From contig NZ_JAQSDN010000044.1 in the NCBI RefSeq assembly GCF_029945925.1, forward strand, positions 62,001 through 126,000: a DNA stretch of 64,000 nt. The letters are read 5' to 3'. This stretch comes from Polaromonas sp. GTDB lineage: Bacteria; Pseudomonadota; Gammaproteobacteria; Burkholderiales; Burkholderiaceae_C. This document shows, one piece after another, positions 28,158 through 37,334 of this stretch (position 1 is the stretch's first letter; the number at the start of each line of letters is the position of its first letter). A model generated the notes under the pieces. The model did not search any database, was not told the DNA's origin, and was given only the letters and a program-made list of their open reading frames with translations. The position numbers were made by a program, and so were the translations under genes.

Positions 28158-29023
28158 TGGGAACGTCTACATCAAGCAAGGGCGGAAGGGCGGGCTCACC
28201 CTTTGACCCGGAGTGGCTCTCAGGAGAGTCCGATGCCGCCGGTGGTAACTCCAGCGCTGAGGCCTCAGGCGCCGGCGAATCCGGAGCTGCTGCGGACCAA
28301 GCGGACGGCAGCACTGAAGCGCCAGAGCCTTCCGAGCCGGGCGCAGGCTCACCTGCCGACCCAGAACTCGCCCCAGACAGGCGCTTCGCTGAAGCGCGAA
28401 CCAAGATGTCTGCCTACCTTTCCGGCGGTGGACGCGACTCGTTGCGTTCTGCGACAAAGAGTATGGTCAACAAAGGCATGGGGGGACCGGCGCGTGCCGC
28501 GTCCACGATGCGTCGTACAGCTCAAGGTGCTGGTCAGTTGGGCCAGTTCCTCGCTTCGGCTCGCGATGGAACCGACCCCAAAGTTGTCGACTGGGTCGCA
28601 CGAGTCAGGGCGGAGAACCTGTCTGCGAGCGACCTTGCTCTGGAGCTGGTGAAGGAGGTTCTTCCAGATACCGGCAGCATTGACGACGAGTCCCTGCGAA
28701 ATGCGGCCGCTGAAGCACTAGGAAGGCTGTATGAATCCAACCCGGACATCGACATCTTCGCTCTTACAGACCAACAAATCGCAGAAGTCATAGCGTTCAC
28801 CATCGCCAACGAGGTGTGCAACCGCATGGACCTGCAGCTCGGCCAAACCTACGAGCGCCTCAAGTACGACCCCCATCAAGTACAGATGTACCGCAACGAC
28901 ATCAAGGAGTACGTGCACGCGGAAGTCCGCGTTGTCATGGAGCGGCACAGCGCTGCACACCAGGACCCGCAGCGCCTGGCCCGCGCGGTCTTGGCCTCAG
29001 CTTTGGAGGTATTCACGGAATGA
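28157..29023 (+). CDS. qatB: QatB, uncharacterised subunit of the Qat anti-phage system
   Basis: A 288-residue protein. The first about 75 residues are a low-complexity Ser/Gly/Ala/Pro/Glu tail, probably disordered; a basic segment (SLRSATKSMVNKGMGG) and a helical C-terminal domain (about 120-288) follow. QatB has no known enzymatic domain. Identity rests on its position between the KAP ATPase and the QueC-like gene and on this tail-plus-helix layout. It overlaps qatA by one base and qatC by four (ATGA). Confidence 0.85.
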   Translation: MGTSTSSKGGRAGSPFDPEWLSGESDAAGGNSSAEASGAGESGAAADQADGSTEAPEPSEPGAGSPADPELAPDRRFAEARTKMSAYLSGGGRDSLRSATKSMVNKGMGGPARAASTMRRTAQGAGQLGQFLASARDGTDPKVVDWVARVRAENLSASDLALELVKEVLPDTGSIDDESLRNAAAEALGRLYESNPDIDIFALTDQQIAEVIAFTIANEVCNRMDLQLGQTYERLKYDPHQVQMYRNDIKEYVHAEVRVVMERHSAAHQDPQRLARAVLASALEVFTE

Positions 29024-30285
29024 TGAAAGTTATCTGTACAGGGGTTGACCACCTTCCAGCGCACCTGGCAAACGGCGAGCTGGCGTTTGCCCTATTCAAA
29101 AGCGCCAAACGGGAAGGTGTCGGCACAATCGCTAAAGGGTGGAGAGGGTCGCTTAAGCGAAAGGGTTTCGCGCCAAGCCCGCAAGCATGGGACTTCACTC
29201 AGTTCTGTCTAGCAGTTTGCGCTGCCGACCTGGCTTGTCTTCGCAGCACCAGCGCTGACGGCTGGACACGTACCATAGAGCTCACAGTCGGATTGCACGA
29301 ACCCCTCCTGTGGGCACCTTGGAAGCAGCACGCCGAGAGCATGCTCAAGGTGCTTACCGGTGACTACTGGACGCTCCACTTCGTTGAGGGCGGAGTTTCG
29401 CCGCCCGACGGTAAGGCCCCGCCCCTTGAACGCGATTGTGTGTCGTTGCTTTCAGGAGGTCTAGATAGTCTCATTGGTGGAATCGACTTGTTAGCGCAGG
29501 GCCGTCGGCCGATGTTCGTGTCGCAACTTGCGCATGAGGATTCCCAGCGACAGCGCGACTACGCAGCGATGCTCGGAGGCGGCGAGACGCACCAGCAATG
29601 GAGCCACGGCATAAGTTTCAGCGGCCAGCGCGAGCCCTCGACACGCGGACGTTCTTTGGCTTTCTATGGCTTTGCGGTACTCGCCGCCTCCAGGGTCGCA
29701 GCTGTACCTGTTCAAGTATTCGTGCCAGAGAACGGCTTCATTTGCGTCAATCCCCCTTTAGTGCCGGGACGTGTTGCCAGTCTGAGCACTCGGACAGCGC
29801 ACCCGCTGTTCATCGGAATGCTCCAGGAACTCCTGACAGGACTGGGCGTTCCTGTTCAGTTCGAACTGCCCTATCGCTTCAAGACAAAGGGTCAAATGCT
29901 GCAGGAGTGCCTAAACCAAGAGCTGCTTCGCACTTGGGCGGCCGACTCCACGAGCTGCGGCAGATTCCGGACCTACAACCGCGTGCACTGTGGGCGCTGT
30001 GTGCCATGCATGATTCGGAAGAGTGCGTTTCTGGCCTGGGGCCGTCAGACGGACACCACTAGGTACGTCTACCCGTCCCTCGCCCAATCTGACAAGTCCA
30101 GTGGCCCCGATGACCCGATGGCGGCTGCGCTGGCTGTCCTTACGGTTCGTACCCATGGCCTAGACAGATTCCTTGGGGCGACACTGGCTTTTGCGTCGCC
30201 TGATGACCGACGGGCGTACAGAAATATGCTTGCGGCAGGCGTCACTGAGCTTGAAACACTGCTTCACGCAGACGGGCTGTTGTGA
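29020..30285 (+). CDS. qatC: QatC, QueC-like enzyme of the Qat anti-phage system
   Basis: A 421-residue protein related to QueC, which makes the 7-cyano-7-deazaguanine precursor of queuosine. The ATP-pyrophosphatase P-loop SGGLDS is at 145-150. Four cysteines (C313, C324, C327, C330) in SCGRFR...HCGRCVPC match the QueC zinc site. The N-terminal about 135 residues are specific to QatC. Whether it modifies nucleic acid or protein is not shown by the sequence. ATG at 29020, with a second ATG at 29023. Confidence 0.93.
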   Translation: MMKVICTGVDHLPAHLANGELAFALFKSAKREGVGTIAKGWRGSLKRKGFAPSPQAWDFTQFCLAVCAADLACLRSTSADGWTRTIELTVGLHEPLLWAPWKQHAESMLKVLTGDYWTLHFVEGGVSPPDGKAPPLERDCVSLLSGGLDSLIGGIDLLAQGRRPMFVSQLAHEDSQRQRDYAAMLGGGETHQQWSHGISFSGQREPSTRGRSLAFYGFAVLAASRVAAVPVQVFVPENGFICVNPPLVPGRVASLSTRTAHPLFIGMLQELLTGLGVPVQFELPYRFKTKGQMLQECLNQELLRTWAADSTSCGRFRTYNRVHCGRCVPCMIRKSAFLAWGRQTDTTRYVYPSLAQSDKSSGPDDPMAAALAVLTVRTHGLDRFLGATLAFASPDDRRAYRNMLAAGVTELETLLHADGLL

Positions 30286-31022
30286 TGGACTTTCACTGCC
30301 ACCTTGACCTTTATCCAAACGCCAGAGAGGTCTACAAAGAAGCGTGTCGGCGCAACGCGTTTACTTGGCTGGTAACAACCAGTCCTAAGGCCTTCGAGGC
30401 AACTTCACGTATATTGGGGTCTTCGTCAAATGTCCTTATCACTCCGGGGTTGCACCCTGAGATTGCCCATGAGAGATTCGGGGAACTAGACCTGCTGCTT
30501 AAGCAGATAGCCACCGTGCGCGCAGTCGGGGAAGTTGGACTCGACGGGTCCTCGCGGTTTCGAGCTACATACGAGGTTCAGCACAAGGTCTTCAGCGCGG
30601 TCGTCGCGAGGTGCGAGGAACTCGGAGGCCGCACGCTCAGCATCCACTCCAGACAGGCGGTCACGTATGTATTGGCAGAATTGAGCATGCACCCGCGGTT
30701 TGGTACGGCCGTCCTTCATTGGTTCTCGGGTACAGCAGCGGAGTTGAAGGCTGCCGACGCACAGGGCTGCTGGTTCAGCGTCGGGCCCGCAATGTTCAAT
30801 TCGAAAAGCGGTCGAGCATTAGCGGCGAGGCTTCCGAGAGACCGAGTAGTTCCAGAGAGCGATGGCCCCTTTGCGCAGCTAGGCGGGAAGCCGATAATGC
30901 CGTGGAGTATGCCGGAAACGGCACGGTACCTCGCGGAGGCTTGGTCTGTACCTATAGATAACGCCATGCATGTTTTAGAAAATAACTCTCTTCGCCTTCT
31001 AGACCTAATGCAGCTGTCTTAG
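30285..31022 (+). CDS. qatD: QatD, TatD-like nuclease of the Qat anti-phage system
   Basis: A 245-residue TatD-family metallohydrolase. Metal ligands visible: H4 and H6 in DFHCHLD, E83 in VGEVGLDG, H121 in SIHSR, H145 in LHWFSG, and the late Asp in ESDGPF. The family hydrolyses DNA. The ATG at 30285 overlaps the qatC stop (TGATG); a GTG at 30282 is an alternative. It completes the four-gene Qat operon. Confidence 0.92.
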   Translation: MDFHCHLDLYPNAREVYKEACRRNAFTWLVTTSPKAFEATSRILGSSSNVLITPGLHPEIAHERFGELDLLLKQIATVRAVGEVGLDGSSRFRATYEVQHKVFSAVVARCEELGGRTLSIHSRQAVTYVLAELSMHPRFGTAVLHWFSGTAAELKAADAQGCWFSVGPAMFNSKSGRALAARLPRDRVVPESDGPFAQLGGKPIMPWSMPETARYLAEAWSVPIDNAMHVLENNSLRLLDLMQLS

Positions 31023-31078
31023 GGCACTGAACCACGCAATTGGGGCGCCGATTAACAACTGGATTTAGGGGGTAATAC

Positions 31079-31483
31079 GTGGTTTCTGCCTTTAAAAAAA
31101 AGAACACCATTGAGGAAACTGGATTCAATCTGGCGGCTGATGGTTTTACATATCGAAATCGGCAGTACAAGTTCGAAGATGTGATTGAAACACGGATTTT
31201 TCGCAGCGTCCTTGAGCACAAAGTAGTCTTGGTGGGCTCTGATTACCATCACTCCATCTCCGTAATGTTCATTACGAAGTCAGGTGAGGAACTGCAGGTC
31301 TCTGAGCAACCCACCTGGCTCTCTAACAGCAAGATTTCTAGCGTAGAGCACGTTGAAAAAATCTTCTCGATAATCTCCCAACAGACGTGGGATGCTCGGG
31401 TCAAAAAATACACGTCACAGGTCGCAGAGTTGGGTTTCTTCGTCTATGAGGGTGGCGCATACATCCGAAAGAGAGCCGGTTAA
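31079..31483 (+). CDS. Uncharacterised protein directly after qatD
   Basis: A 134-residue protein starting at GTG 31079 behind a TTAGGGGG ribosome site. The sequence alternates short strands and charged loops (RQYKFEDVIETRIFRSVLEHKVVLVGSDYHHSISVMFITKSGEEL), resembling a PH-like small beta domain, then a helix. It overlaps the next gene by one base (TAATG). Being 56 bases after qatD, it may share the defence transcript. Confidence 0.65.
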   Translation: MVSAFKKKNTIEETGFNLAADGFTYRNRQYKFEDVIETRIFRSVLEHKVVLVGSDYHHSISVMFITKSGEELQVSEQPTWLSNSKISSVEHVEKIFSIISQQTWDARVKKYTSQVAELGFFVYEGGAYIRKRAG

Positions 31484-31695
31484 TGCTGCTGAAGAACAGT
31501 AAGCTCTTTGATTTTTCAGCGGTCAGTTTGGGGAAAAAATACGGCTTTATCACTGTCGAGGAAAAGAACCGCGGACTGGGCGCCCTGCTACTCGGCAAGC
31601 TTGTGAATACTGAAGTTGGAATTTCCACCTTAGTAGACACTGATGTCTTCTTTGGCTTGCTTAAGCACTACTTCAACATCAGTTGGAGTACCTAA
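31483..31695 (+). CDS. Small uncharacterised protein coupled to the preceding gene
   Basis: A 70-residue protein (MLLKNSKLFDFSAVSLGKKYGFITVEEKNRGLG...). Its ATG lies in the stop of the 134-residue gene, so the two are a coupled pair. The size and pairing would fit a toxin-antitoxin or a small accessory module, but no such family is recognised. Confidence 0.5.
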   Translation: MLLKNSKLFDFSAVSLGKKYGFITVEEKNRGLGALLLGKLVNTEVGISTLVDTDVFFGLLKHYFNISWST

Positions 31696-31813
31696 GCTCT
31701 TTTAATCGACTCCATTTAAAAAGCCTTGACAGCGATGTTGCGAACCTTTGGCGATGGTGGCGGGGCCTCCTACTCAATCGCGCACCGCAAGGCCTAAACT
31801 CAACAATCGGACG

Positions 31814-32257
31814 CTACAACTCCGCCAGTTTCGCTCGTGCCTCACGTTTGCCGAGCTTACGAATAGCGGCAATAGCCTGAATGTGGTTATTGCGCGGAGT
31901 CGCCTTGCCGGACTCCCATTTGTAGACCGACAAGCTAGAGACGCCCAAAAGTTTGGCCATCTCTTGTGCTGACAACCCGAGCTTCTTCCGTAGAGAGCCG
32001 AAGCCCTTGGCCTGGAACCGAAGCTGGCCACCCCCATCCGTCTCCCCCTCCGGAGATGGCGTTTTTGTCTTGCTCACCTTCATGAGCTGACGGGTCAGTC
32101 GCTCCAGCTCCGCTGTCTTCCGCTTCAATGCGGCAATCTCGGAACGCTGGTGCGAGACAGCTTTTCGCAGCGAGTCCATGTCACCCCTCAACTCCTTGCG
32201 GGCTACACGGGAAATCTCAGCTTTAAGCGTTGTGGCGAGGTTGGTCATGAGTCGCAT
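31814..32257 (-). CDS. XRE-family HTH protein with N-terminal coiled coil
   Basis: A 147-residue protein. Residues 1-65 are a coiled coil (DSLRKAVSHQRSEIAALKRKTAELERL); residues about 85-130 are a helix-turn-helix (LRKKLGLSAQEMAKLLGVSSLSVYKWESGKATP). It should bind DNA as a dimer. It converges on the defence operon. ATG 32257 and 32248 are both possible starts. Confidence 0.85.
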   Translation of the reverse strand: MRLMTNLATTLKAEISRVARKELRGDMDSLRKAVSHQRSEIAALKRKTAELERLTRQLMKVSKTKTPSPEGETDGGGQLRFQAKGFGSLRKKLGLSAQEMAKLLGVSSLSVYKWESGKATPRNNHIQAIAAIRKLGKREARAKLAEL

Positions 32258-32294
32258 TATTACTCATACCCCAACTGCTTCATTCGATAGTTAG

Positions 32295-32741
32295 CAACAG
32301 CATGCGTGCGTGGCCGGTCAGGTGTATGTTTTCATTCGTACCAGCCCGTTCCGGCAGGAAGCTCAGTATTCCCGTGGCATATCCGTGCCTTTGCGCCGCC
32401 CATCCTCCGACACTGGAGCTCTTGTCGCTGCGGCTTTGGCAGGCCTGCGCTCCGTCTTTCAGCCCGGCTTCAAGCTGGCTAAGGCCGGGGTGATGTTGAT
32501 GGACCTGGCGCCGGACGCGCTGCACCAACATGAGCTCGACTTTGAGAATGATGACGTTGCGCCTGACAGGCGGGGGTTGATGAGTGCGCTGGACGGCATC
32601 AATCAGAAATACGGCCGCGGCATGGTCTTGATGGCGAGCGCTGGGCTTGCGGGTGATGCGCGAGCTTGGTCAATGAAGCAGGAAAGGCGAACTCCCGCCT
32701 ATATGACGTGCTGGGAAGACATGCCTGTGGCGCGAGCCTAG
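32295..32741 (+). pseudogene. umuC: 3' fragment of umuC (DNA polymerase V catalytic subunit)
   Basis: The frame encodes only the C-terminal third of a Y-family polymerase: VFIRTSPFR, FQPGFKLAKAGVMLMDLAP, GLMSALDGINQKYGRG and the final MKQERRTPAYMTCWEDMPVARA-type tail. A complete UmuC is about 420 residues; the palm and finger domains with the catalytic acids are absent, and a stop codon closes the frame at 32292. It is therefore a remnant left by a deletion or insertion at this spot. Confidence 0.88.
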
Positions 32742-32947
32742 AAACCGCTGTTTGACGGCGCTTTCGCGCGCTCGGTAGCTGGGCGGGTTGCGACAGACAC
32801 CGACCTCAACACAAAAAACAGAACCGAAAATGTAGTTTAAAGGATTGCTCAAGACCTGGAGCGATACAAATGGCAGCTACTGCCCTCGCCCAAGCAGCTT
32901 TACGAGGTGCGCGGTCTTGGGCCTCGAGCGGCTCGTCCCAGCCTTGC

Positions 32948-33715
32948 CTATCTGCGTTTGAAGACTGCTGGCCTGCGCTCCTTGAACGCCGTTCGACCTT
33001 CTGCAGCGTCCTCCGTTGCGAAACAAATTGTCTGCAAATCGCGCTCGTACTGAATCGCTGCTTCAAGCGGCAGGGTGTAAGCCGCACGCATGTTGGCCTT
33101 AGCAGTTTCGACCGCGATGGGTGGCCGTGACGCGATGGTCGTTGCAATCTGCTGCGCGCGCGCATGCAAATCGGCCAGTGGATGCAATTCGCTCACCAGG
33201 CCCCACTGCAGTGCCTGTTGTGCGGAAATGAAATCACCAGTCATGAGCATCATCGATGCGTTGGAAGCACCGACACTGTGCGCCAGCATATAGGCCATGC
33301 CGCCGCCGCCAATCCATCCAAGTTTTACCTCTGGTGAGCCCAGCACAGCGGTATCCGCTGCGATGCGGATATCGCAAGACATTGCGGTTTCTAGACCGCC
33401 TCCCAATGCGTAGCCGTTGATGGCGCAAACCACCGGCTTTACCAGGCTACGAATAGCGTCGCAATAGTCCGGACGATTTCGAAATTCCCACGGCGTCTTG
33501 TACTTGTCCAGTTCCTTCACGTCGCTTCCGGCACAAAAGGCCTTTGCGCCTTCGGCCACTAAAACTAGGACACGAATATCGTCGCGCCGATTCCATTCAG
33601 TTACATGCGCCACAAGGGCGTCAGACATTTCTGGGGTGACAGCGTTCAGCTTCTCTGGACGATTTAGAGTGATGGTACCGACGTGGTCTCGGACCTCAAA
33701 TTTGATGTGTTCCAC
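32948..33715 (-). CDS. Enoyl-CoA hydratase/isomerase family protein
   Basis: A 255-residue crotonase-fold enzyme acting on CoA thioesters. FCAGSDVKELD provides one side of the oxyanion hole and GYALGGGLE the other; E109 and E129 (GSPEVKLGW) occupy the two catalytic glutamate positions, so hydratase activity is plausible. It starts at GTG 33715, six bases after AGAGG; the open frame further upstream is not protein-like. It is the last gene of the transporter/CoA operon and may process the acyl-CoA made by the CoA transferase. Confidence 0.9.
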   Translation of the reverse strand: MEHIKFEVRDHVGTITLNRPEKLNAVTPEMSDALVAHVTEWNRRDDIRVLVLVAEGAKAFCAGSDVKELDKYKTPWEFRNRPDYCDAIRSLVKPVVCAINGYALGGGLETAMSCDIRIAADTAVLGSPEVKLGWIGGGGMAYMLAHSVGASNASMMLMTGDFISAQQALQWGLVSELHPLADLHARAQQIATTIASRPPIAVETAKANMRAAYTLPLEAAIQYERDLQTICFATEDAAEGRTAFKERRPAVFKRR

Positions 33716-33752
33716 TTCTAGCCTCTTTAATGTTGCAAAGGGATGGGGGCGG

Positions 33753-34901
33753 TCAGACTTCGCTGTTTGGAGGTCGGTGTTGCTCGTATAGAGCCTGCAG
33801 GGCCCCCAGAATCTGGGCTGCCGAATGATGGTCTTCGAGCGCCTGGCGCACAAGGGCAGACGCTTGGGTCTGGAACGGCACGTACCCGGGGTGGCGCGGC
33901 CGTACAAGGGCTTTCTCCAGCGTGGCACTTGTTCCAGCGAAGAAGTCGTTCCAGGCGGTATTGACCGCCGTATCAGCCCAAGCATTTCGAGCGCTTGGCT
34001 GCCCGTCGGCAAACGGAATGTACTGAGCTTGGGTACGCAGACTCAGCAGGTCGACCAAGTGAGCCTTCAACTGGTCGTTGACTTTAGTGCGACGGCTGAT
34101 GCCTATACCAGTTCCTCCCAGCGTTGACCCGAGCAGTCCGCCGGGACCCGCAGGGACGTCGACAAACTGCAGACGATGGCTCCCATCGGAGGGTGCGGCA
34201 TAGGTCACATACCCAAAAACCAAGGGGCAGTAGACGGCTTCAGTGTTCTGCGACATCGCCTGCAAAAGGCCGATGGGATTTTTGCCCAGCCAGCCTTTGA
34301 AGCTCCTGCCGTACAACTCGCTCAGGACATCCCATGCTTGAACCGCGCCATCGCCGACCAACAGGGTCTCCGGCCCACGGGAGACTGGCGCTTCCCCGAA
34401 GGCTGCACTGATGCTAAACAATGTAAGAAGCGCGTGGGGCCCTGCCAGTGAAAGGCATACATCATGACGACCCGCCAACTCACCCACCTGCACCCAAGAT
34501 TTCGGTGCCGGTTCCTCAATCAGGTCCGGTCGCATGACGGCGACCTGTGACGCTGCATCCAGCGGTAACGCCCAGTGCTGGCCGGCATAGCCGTAGCTGG
34601 CGAAAGCTTGGCCAATGCTCTGCGCGCGCCACTGCGCTATGTCGGTGGCATCAAAAATGGACTCCAGTGGCTGCAGGCATTGGCCGTGCACGGCGTCTCC
34701 CAGATGCGGATGGTCGAGCACGATGACGTCGTATCGCTCCGCGAGCTTTTCGATGGGATGGGATTCGAAGCCTTCCAGCGGCTGGCGCTCCCAACGCAGG
34801 CTCAGGCCTTTAGCCTGGGCTTGCGCAGCCGCGCGCTCGAGCGCCACATAGCCACGCGGATGGTCCCACGTCAGCCCGACATAGGAGTTGATTCGGCTCA
34901 C
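33753..34901 (-). CDS. Solute-binding-protein-like protein without signal peptide
   Basis: A 382-residue protein resembling sugar ABC binding proteins (YDVIVLDHPHLGD, ALPLDAASQVAVMRPDL, GGTGIGISRR late in the chain). Unlike the operon's other binding protein (ending at 39191) it starts MSRINSYVGLTWDHPRG, with no export signal, so it should stay in the cytoplasm. It may sense or scavenge the substrate, or act as an enzyme of unknown type. ATGA overlap with the CoA-transferase gene. Confidence 0.72.
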   Translation of the reverse strand: MSRINSYVGLTWDHPRGYVALERAAAQAQAKGLSLRWERQPLEGFESHPIEKLAERYDVIVLDHPHLGDAVHGQCLQPLESIFDATDIAQWRAQSIGQAFASYGYAGQHWALPLDAASQVAVMRPDLIEEPAPKSWVQVGELAGRHDVCLSLAGPHALLTLFSISAAFGEAPVSRGPETLLVGDGAVQAWDVLSELYGRSFKGWLGKNPIGLLQAMSQNTEAVYCPLVFGYVTYAAPSDGSHRLQFVDVPAGPGGLLGSTLGGTGIGISRRTKVNDQLKAHLVDLLSLRTQAQYIPFADGQPSARNAWADTAVNTAWNDFFAGTSATLEKALVRPRHPGYVPFQTQASALVRQALEDHHSAAQILGALQALYEQHRPPNSEV

Positions 34902-36106
34902 AGCGTCTGTTCACCGAGCGTTTGGGATTTCAAGAGTGCGTTGACACGGTCGTCGCTCCAGCCCAACTCTCCGAGGATTTCACGGGTGTGTTGCCCTGCC
35001 AGCGGTGCGCCGCGTGTCACGCGGGATGGGGTCTTCGAGAACTTGATGGGAAAGCCCGGGGTCTTGACCTTGCCTTCGGTCGGATGCTCGTACTCTACGA
35101 ATGTTCCGTTGTGCTTGATTTGGGGGTCGTTGACGACGTCTTCGTAGCCCAACACTGGACCCGCCCAGGCGTCTGTCGCACCGAATTTATCCAGCCATTG
35201 CACCGACGTTTTATGGAGAAGCTTCTCCCTAGTGGTGGCAAATATGTAATCCCGGCGGGTAAAAGTATCGACTTCGTCATCCAGTTCGGCCAGCTCCGGC
35301 GCGTCAATGACCTGTGAGAGCGTTTTCATGCTCGGGAAAGCAAGGGCGATATAACCGTCGCTGGTGGCGAAGATGCCATAAGGCGCTCGGATGTAGACGT
35401 GGGCATGCGGCTCGGCACCGCGCTGTTGCGGCTTATTGGCCACGGTGTATATGGAGAACTCCTGCATTTGCAGCGCCACGATTGCGTCGAGCATGTTGAC
35501 CTGAACCAACTGACCCTCGCCGGTGCGCTCGCGGTAAAGCAAAGCGGCCAATACTGCTTCGAATGCCGTGGAGGCAGTGACGGCGTCGACCACATACTGG
35601 CCAGCGGGTACCGGAGGTTCGCCGGCTCGGCCGGTGGACAACATCGCGCCACTCATTGCCTGAAGCAGCAAGTCCTGCCCCGGTCGCTGTTTGTACGGGC
35701 CGTCTTCCCCATACCCCGACATCGACACATACACCAGCTTTGGATTGATAGCGGAGAGCGTCTCGTAGTCGACGCCCAGCCGCTTCGCTACACCTGGGCG
35801 GTAGTTCTGTAAAAATACGTCCGAGGTGCGCACCAACTCGTAAAGCGCGTCCTTGCCTTCCTCCTGCTTCAGGTCAACCGCCAAGCTGCGCTTGTTGCGG
35901 TTCAATGAGAGGAACGAGACGTTGATGCGGTTACCCTTGGCTCCTCCCGCAGAAATGTGGCGTTGCCATTCGCCGTTGACCGGCTCGACTTTGATGACAT
36001 CGGCACCGAGGTCACCCAGGCGCTGAGCTGCAAACGGGCCAGCCATTGCAATCGAACAGTCGAGGACGCGGTAGCCTTGAAGGATGTTGGTAAGGGGTGC
36101 AGTCAT
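34898..36106 (-). CDS. Class III (CaiB/BaiF-type) CoA transferase
   Basis: A 402-residue enzyme that moves CoA between carboxylic acids. It has the start of the family fold (GYRVLDCSIAMAGPFAAQRLGDLGADVIKVE), LKQEEGKDALYELVRTSDVFLQNYRPG and YGEDGPYKQRPGQDLLLQAMSG. D174 in AGQYVVDAVTA sits at the usual catalytic Asp position. In this operon it could activate an imported carboxylate as its CoA ester for the enoyl-CoA hydratase. The substrate is not identifiable. Confidence 0.92.
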   Translation of the reverse strand: MTAPLTNILQGYRVLDCSIAMAGPFAAQRLGDLGADVIKVEPVNGEWQRHISAGGAKGNRINVSFLSLNRNKRSLAVDLKQEEGKDALYELVRTSDVFLQNYRPGVAKRLGVDYETLSAINPKLVYVSMSGYGEDGPYKQRPGQDLLLQAMSGAMLSTGRAGEPPVPAGQYVVDAVTASTAFEAVLAALLYRERTGEGQLVQVNMLDAIVALQMQEFSIYTVANKPQQRGAEPHAHVYIRAPYGIFATSDGYIALAFPSMKTLSQVIDAPELAELDDEVDTFTRRDYIFATTREKLLHKTSVQWLDKFGATDAWAGPVLGYEDVVNDPQIKHNGTFVEYEHPTEGKVKTPGFPIKFSKTPSRVTRGAPLAGQHTREILGELGWSDDRVNALLKSQTLGEQTL

Positions 36107-36118
36107 GATGATTCTTCG

Positions 36119-37306
36119 TTAAGAAACGGTTTTTGGAGAAGAAGTCAGGTCCAGGTTTTCACCTGTCTTGGCCGAGAAGAGGACTGCTTCGTGAAGACTC
36201 ACTTGCAGCGATACCGGCTGGCGATTTGTCAAAGGCGTGTAGCCGGGGAAGGTCACCATGACCTCGTGTGGGGTGGATGCATCTTCATCGTGCGCGGTCT
36301 TCACGCCATGAAGCGTGATTGCGACCACCGACTCGGCGCCGACATGCTCCACCAAGGACACCAGTCCGGGCATGCCGGCCGTGTCAGCAGCGATGCTGAA
36401 CTGATTGGGGCGTACGCCAATCACGATGGGGCCCTCGTACGGTCCAGGTAACACGGCACGAAGATGCGAGGGCAGAGGCAAAACGTAATTCCCGATGTGC
36501 ACCATGTCACTGCGGATTTCGGCATGTAACAGGTTCATCGGTGGCGTACCGATGAAGCGTGCCACATAGACATTCGTTGGTGACTCGTAGATTTCCCGCG
36601 GCGTCCCAAGTTGCTGGACAACGCCGTCCTTCAGTAGCGCAATCCGAGTGCCCATGGTCATGGCTTCGACCTGGTCATGGGTCACATAAACAAAGGTGCC
36701 GCCCACGCGTTCGTGCAGTTTGGAAATCTCCGAACGCATGGAGGTTCGCAGCTTCGCATCTAGGTTGGACAGCGGTTCATCCATCAAAAACACTTGCGGC
36801 TGGCGCACCATGGCACGGCCCAAAGCCACGCGTTGGCGTTGACCGCCCGACAAGGTCCGCGGGAACTTGTCCAGCCAATCGGTCAGCGCGAGAGTCTTGG
36901 CTGTCTTCTCCACAAGTTGAGCAACCTCCGCCGAGCGCTCAATGCGCCGCCTGGCCATACCGCCGATGATGGGCAAATGAAACCACCAACGATGTTCCCG
37001 CATGATGAGTGGAAACGAAATGTTCCGACGGACCGTCATATGGGGGTACAACGCGTACGACTGAAACACAAACGCAATGTCCCGGTCCGTCGGAGGAAGC
37101 TGGTCCACCCGGCGGTCGTTGATGTGGATTTCACCGCCGGTGATGGTTTCCAGCCCTGCGAGCATGCGCAGCAAAGTGGACTTGCCGCAGCCCGATGGGC
37201 CCAGAAGGACGAGAAACTCTCCGTCTTTCACGTCAATCGAAATATCCTTGACCACTGGCCGGTCACCAAAGGTTTTGAGGACGCTTTTGAGTTGTATCGA
37301 AGCCAT
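36119..37306 (-). CDS. Sugar ABC transporter ATPase (MalK/UgpC type)
   Basis: A 395-residue ATPase driving import. Walker A GPSGCGKST is at 36-44, Q-loop FQSYALYPHM near 81-90, signature LSGGQ at 152-156, Walker B FLMDEP at 173-178, and the H-loop in THDQVEAM. It has the C-terminal MOI/OB domain of CUT1 sugar ATPases (IGVRPNQF). An insertion rich in Trp/His/Arg follows residue 102. Part of the minus-strand operon, 28 bases after the MalG-like gene. Confidence 0.95.
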   Translation of the reverse strand: MASIQLKSVLKTFGDRPVVKDISIDVKDGEFLVLLGPSGCGKSTLLRMLAGLETITGGEIHINDRRVDQLPPTDRDIAFVFQSYALYPHMTVRRNISFPLIMREHRWWFHLPIIGGMARRRIERSAEVAQLVEKTAKTLALTDWLDKFPRTLSGGQRQRVALGRAMVRQPQVFLMDEPLSNLDAKLRTSMRSEISKLHERVGGTFVYVTHDQVEAMTMGTRIALLKDGVVQQLGTPREIYESPTNVYVARFIGTPPMNLLHAEIRSDMVHIGNYVLPLPSHLRAVLPGPYEGPIVIGVRPNQFSIAADTAGMPGLVSLVEHVGAESVVAITLHGVKTAHDEDASTPHEVMVTFPGYTPLTNRQPVSLQVSLHEAVLFSAKTGENLDLTSSPKTVS

Positions 37307-37334
37307 TTTTCTCCTTGAATCTTTACTCGTGAGG

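Noticed and set aside
32872..32990. Short plus-strand frame beside the enoyl-CoA hydratase gene that looks faintly protein-like
   Set aside because: Too short to assign, overlaps the end of a real gene and matches no family I know.
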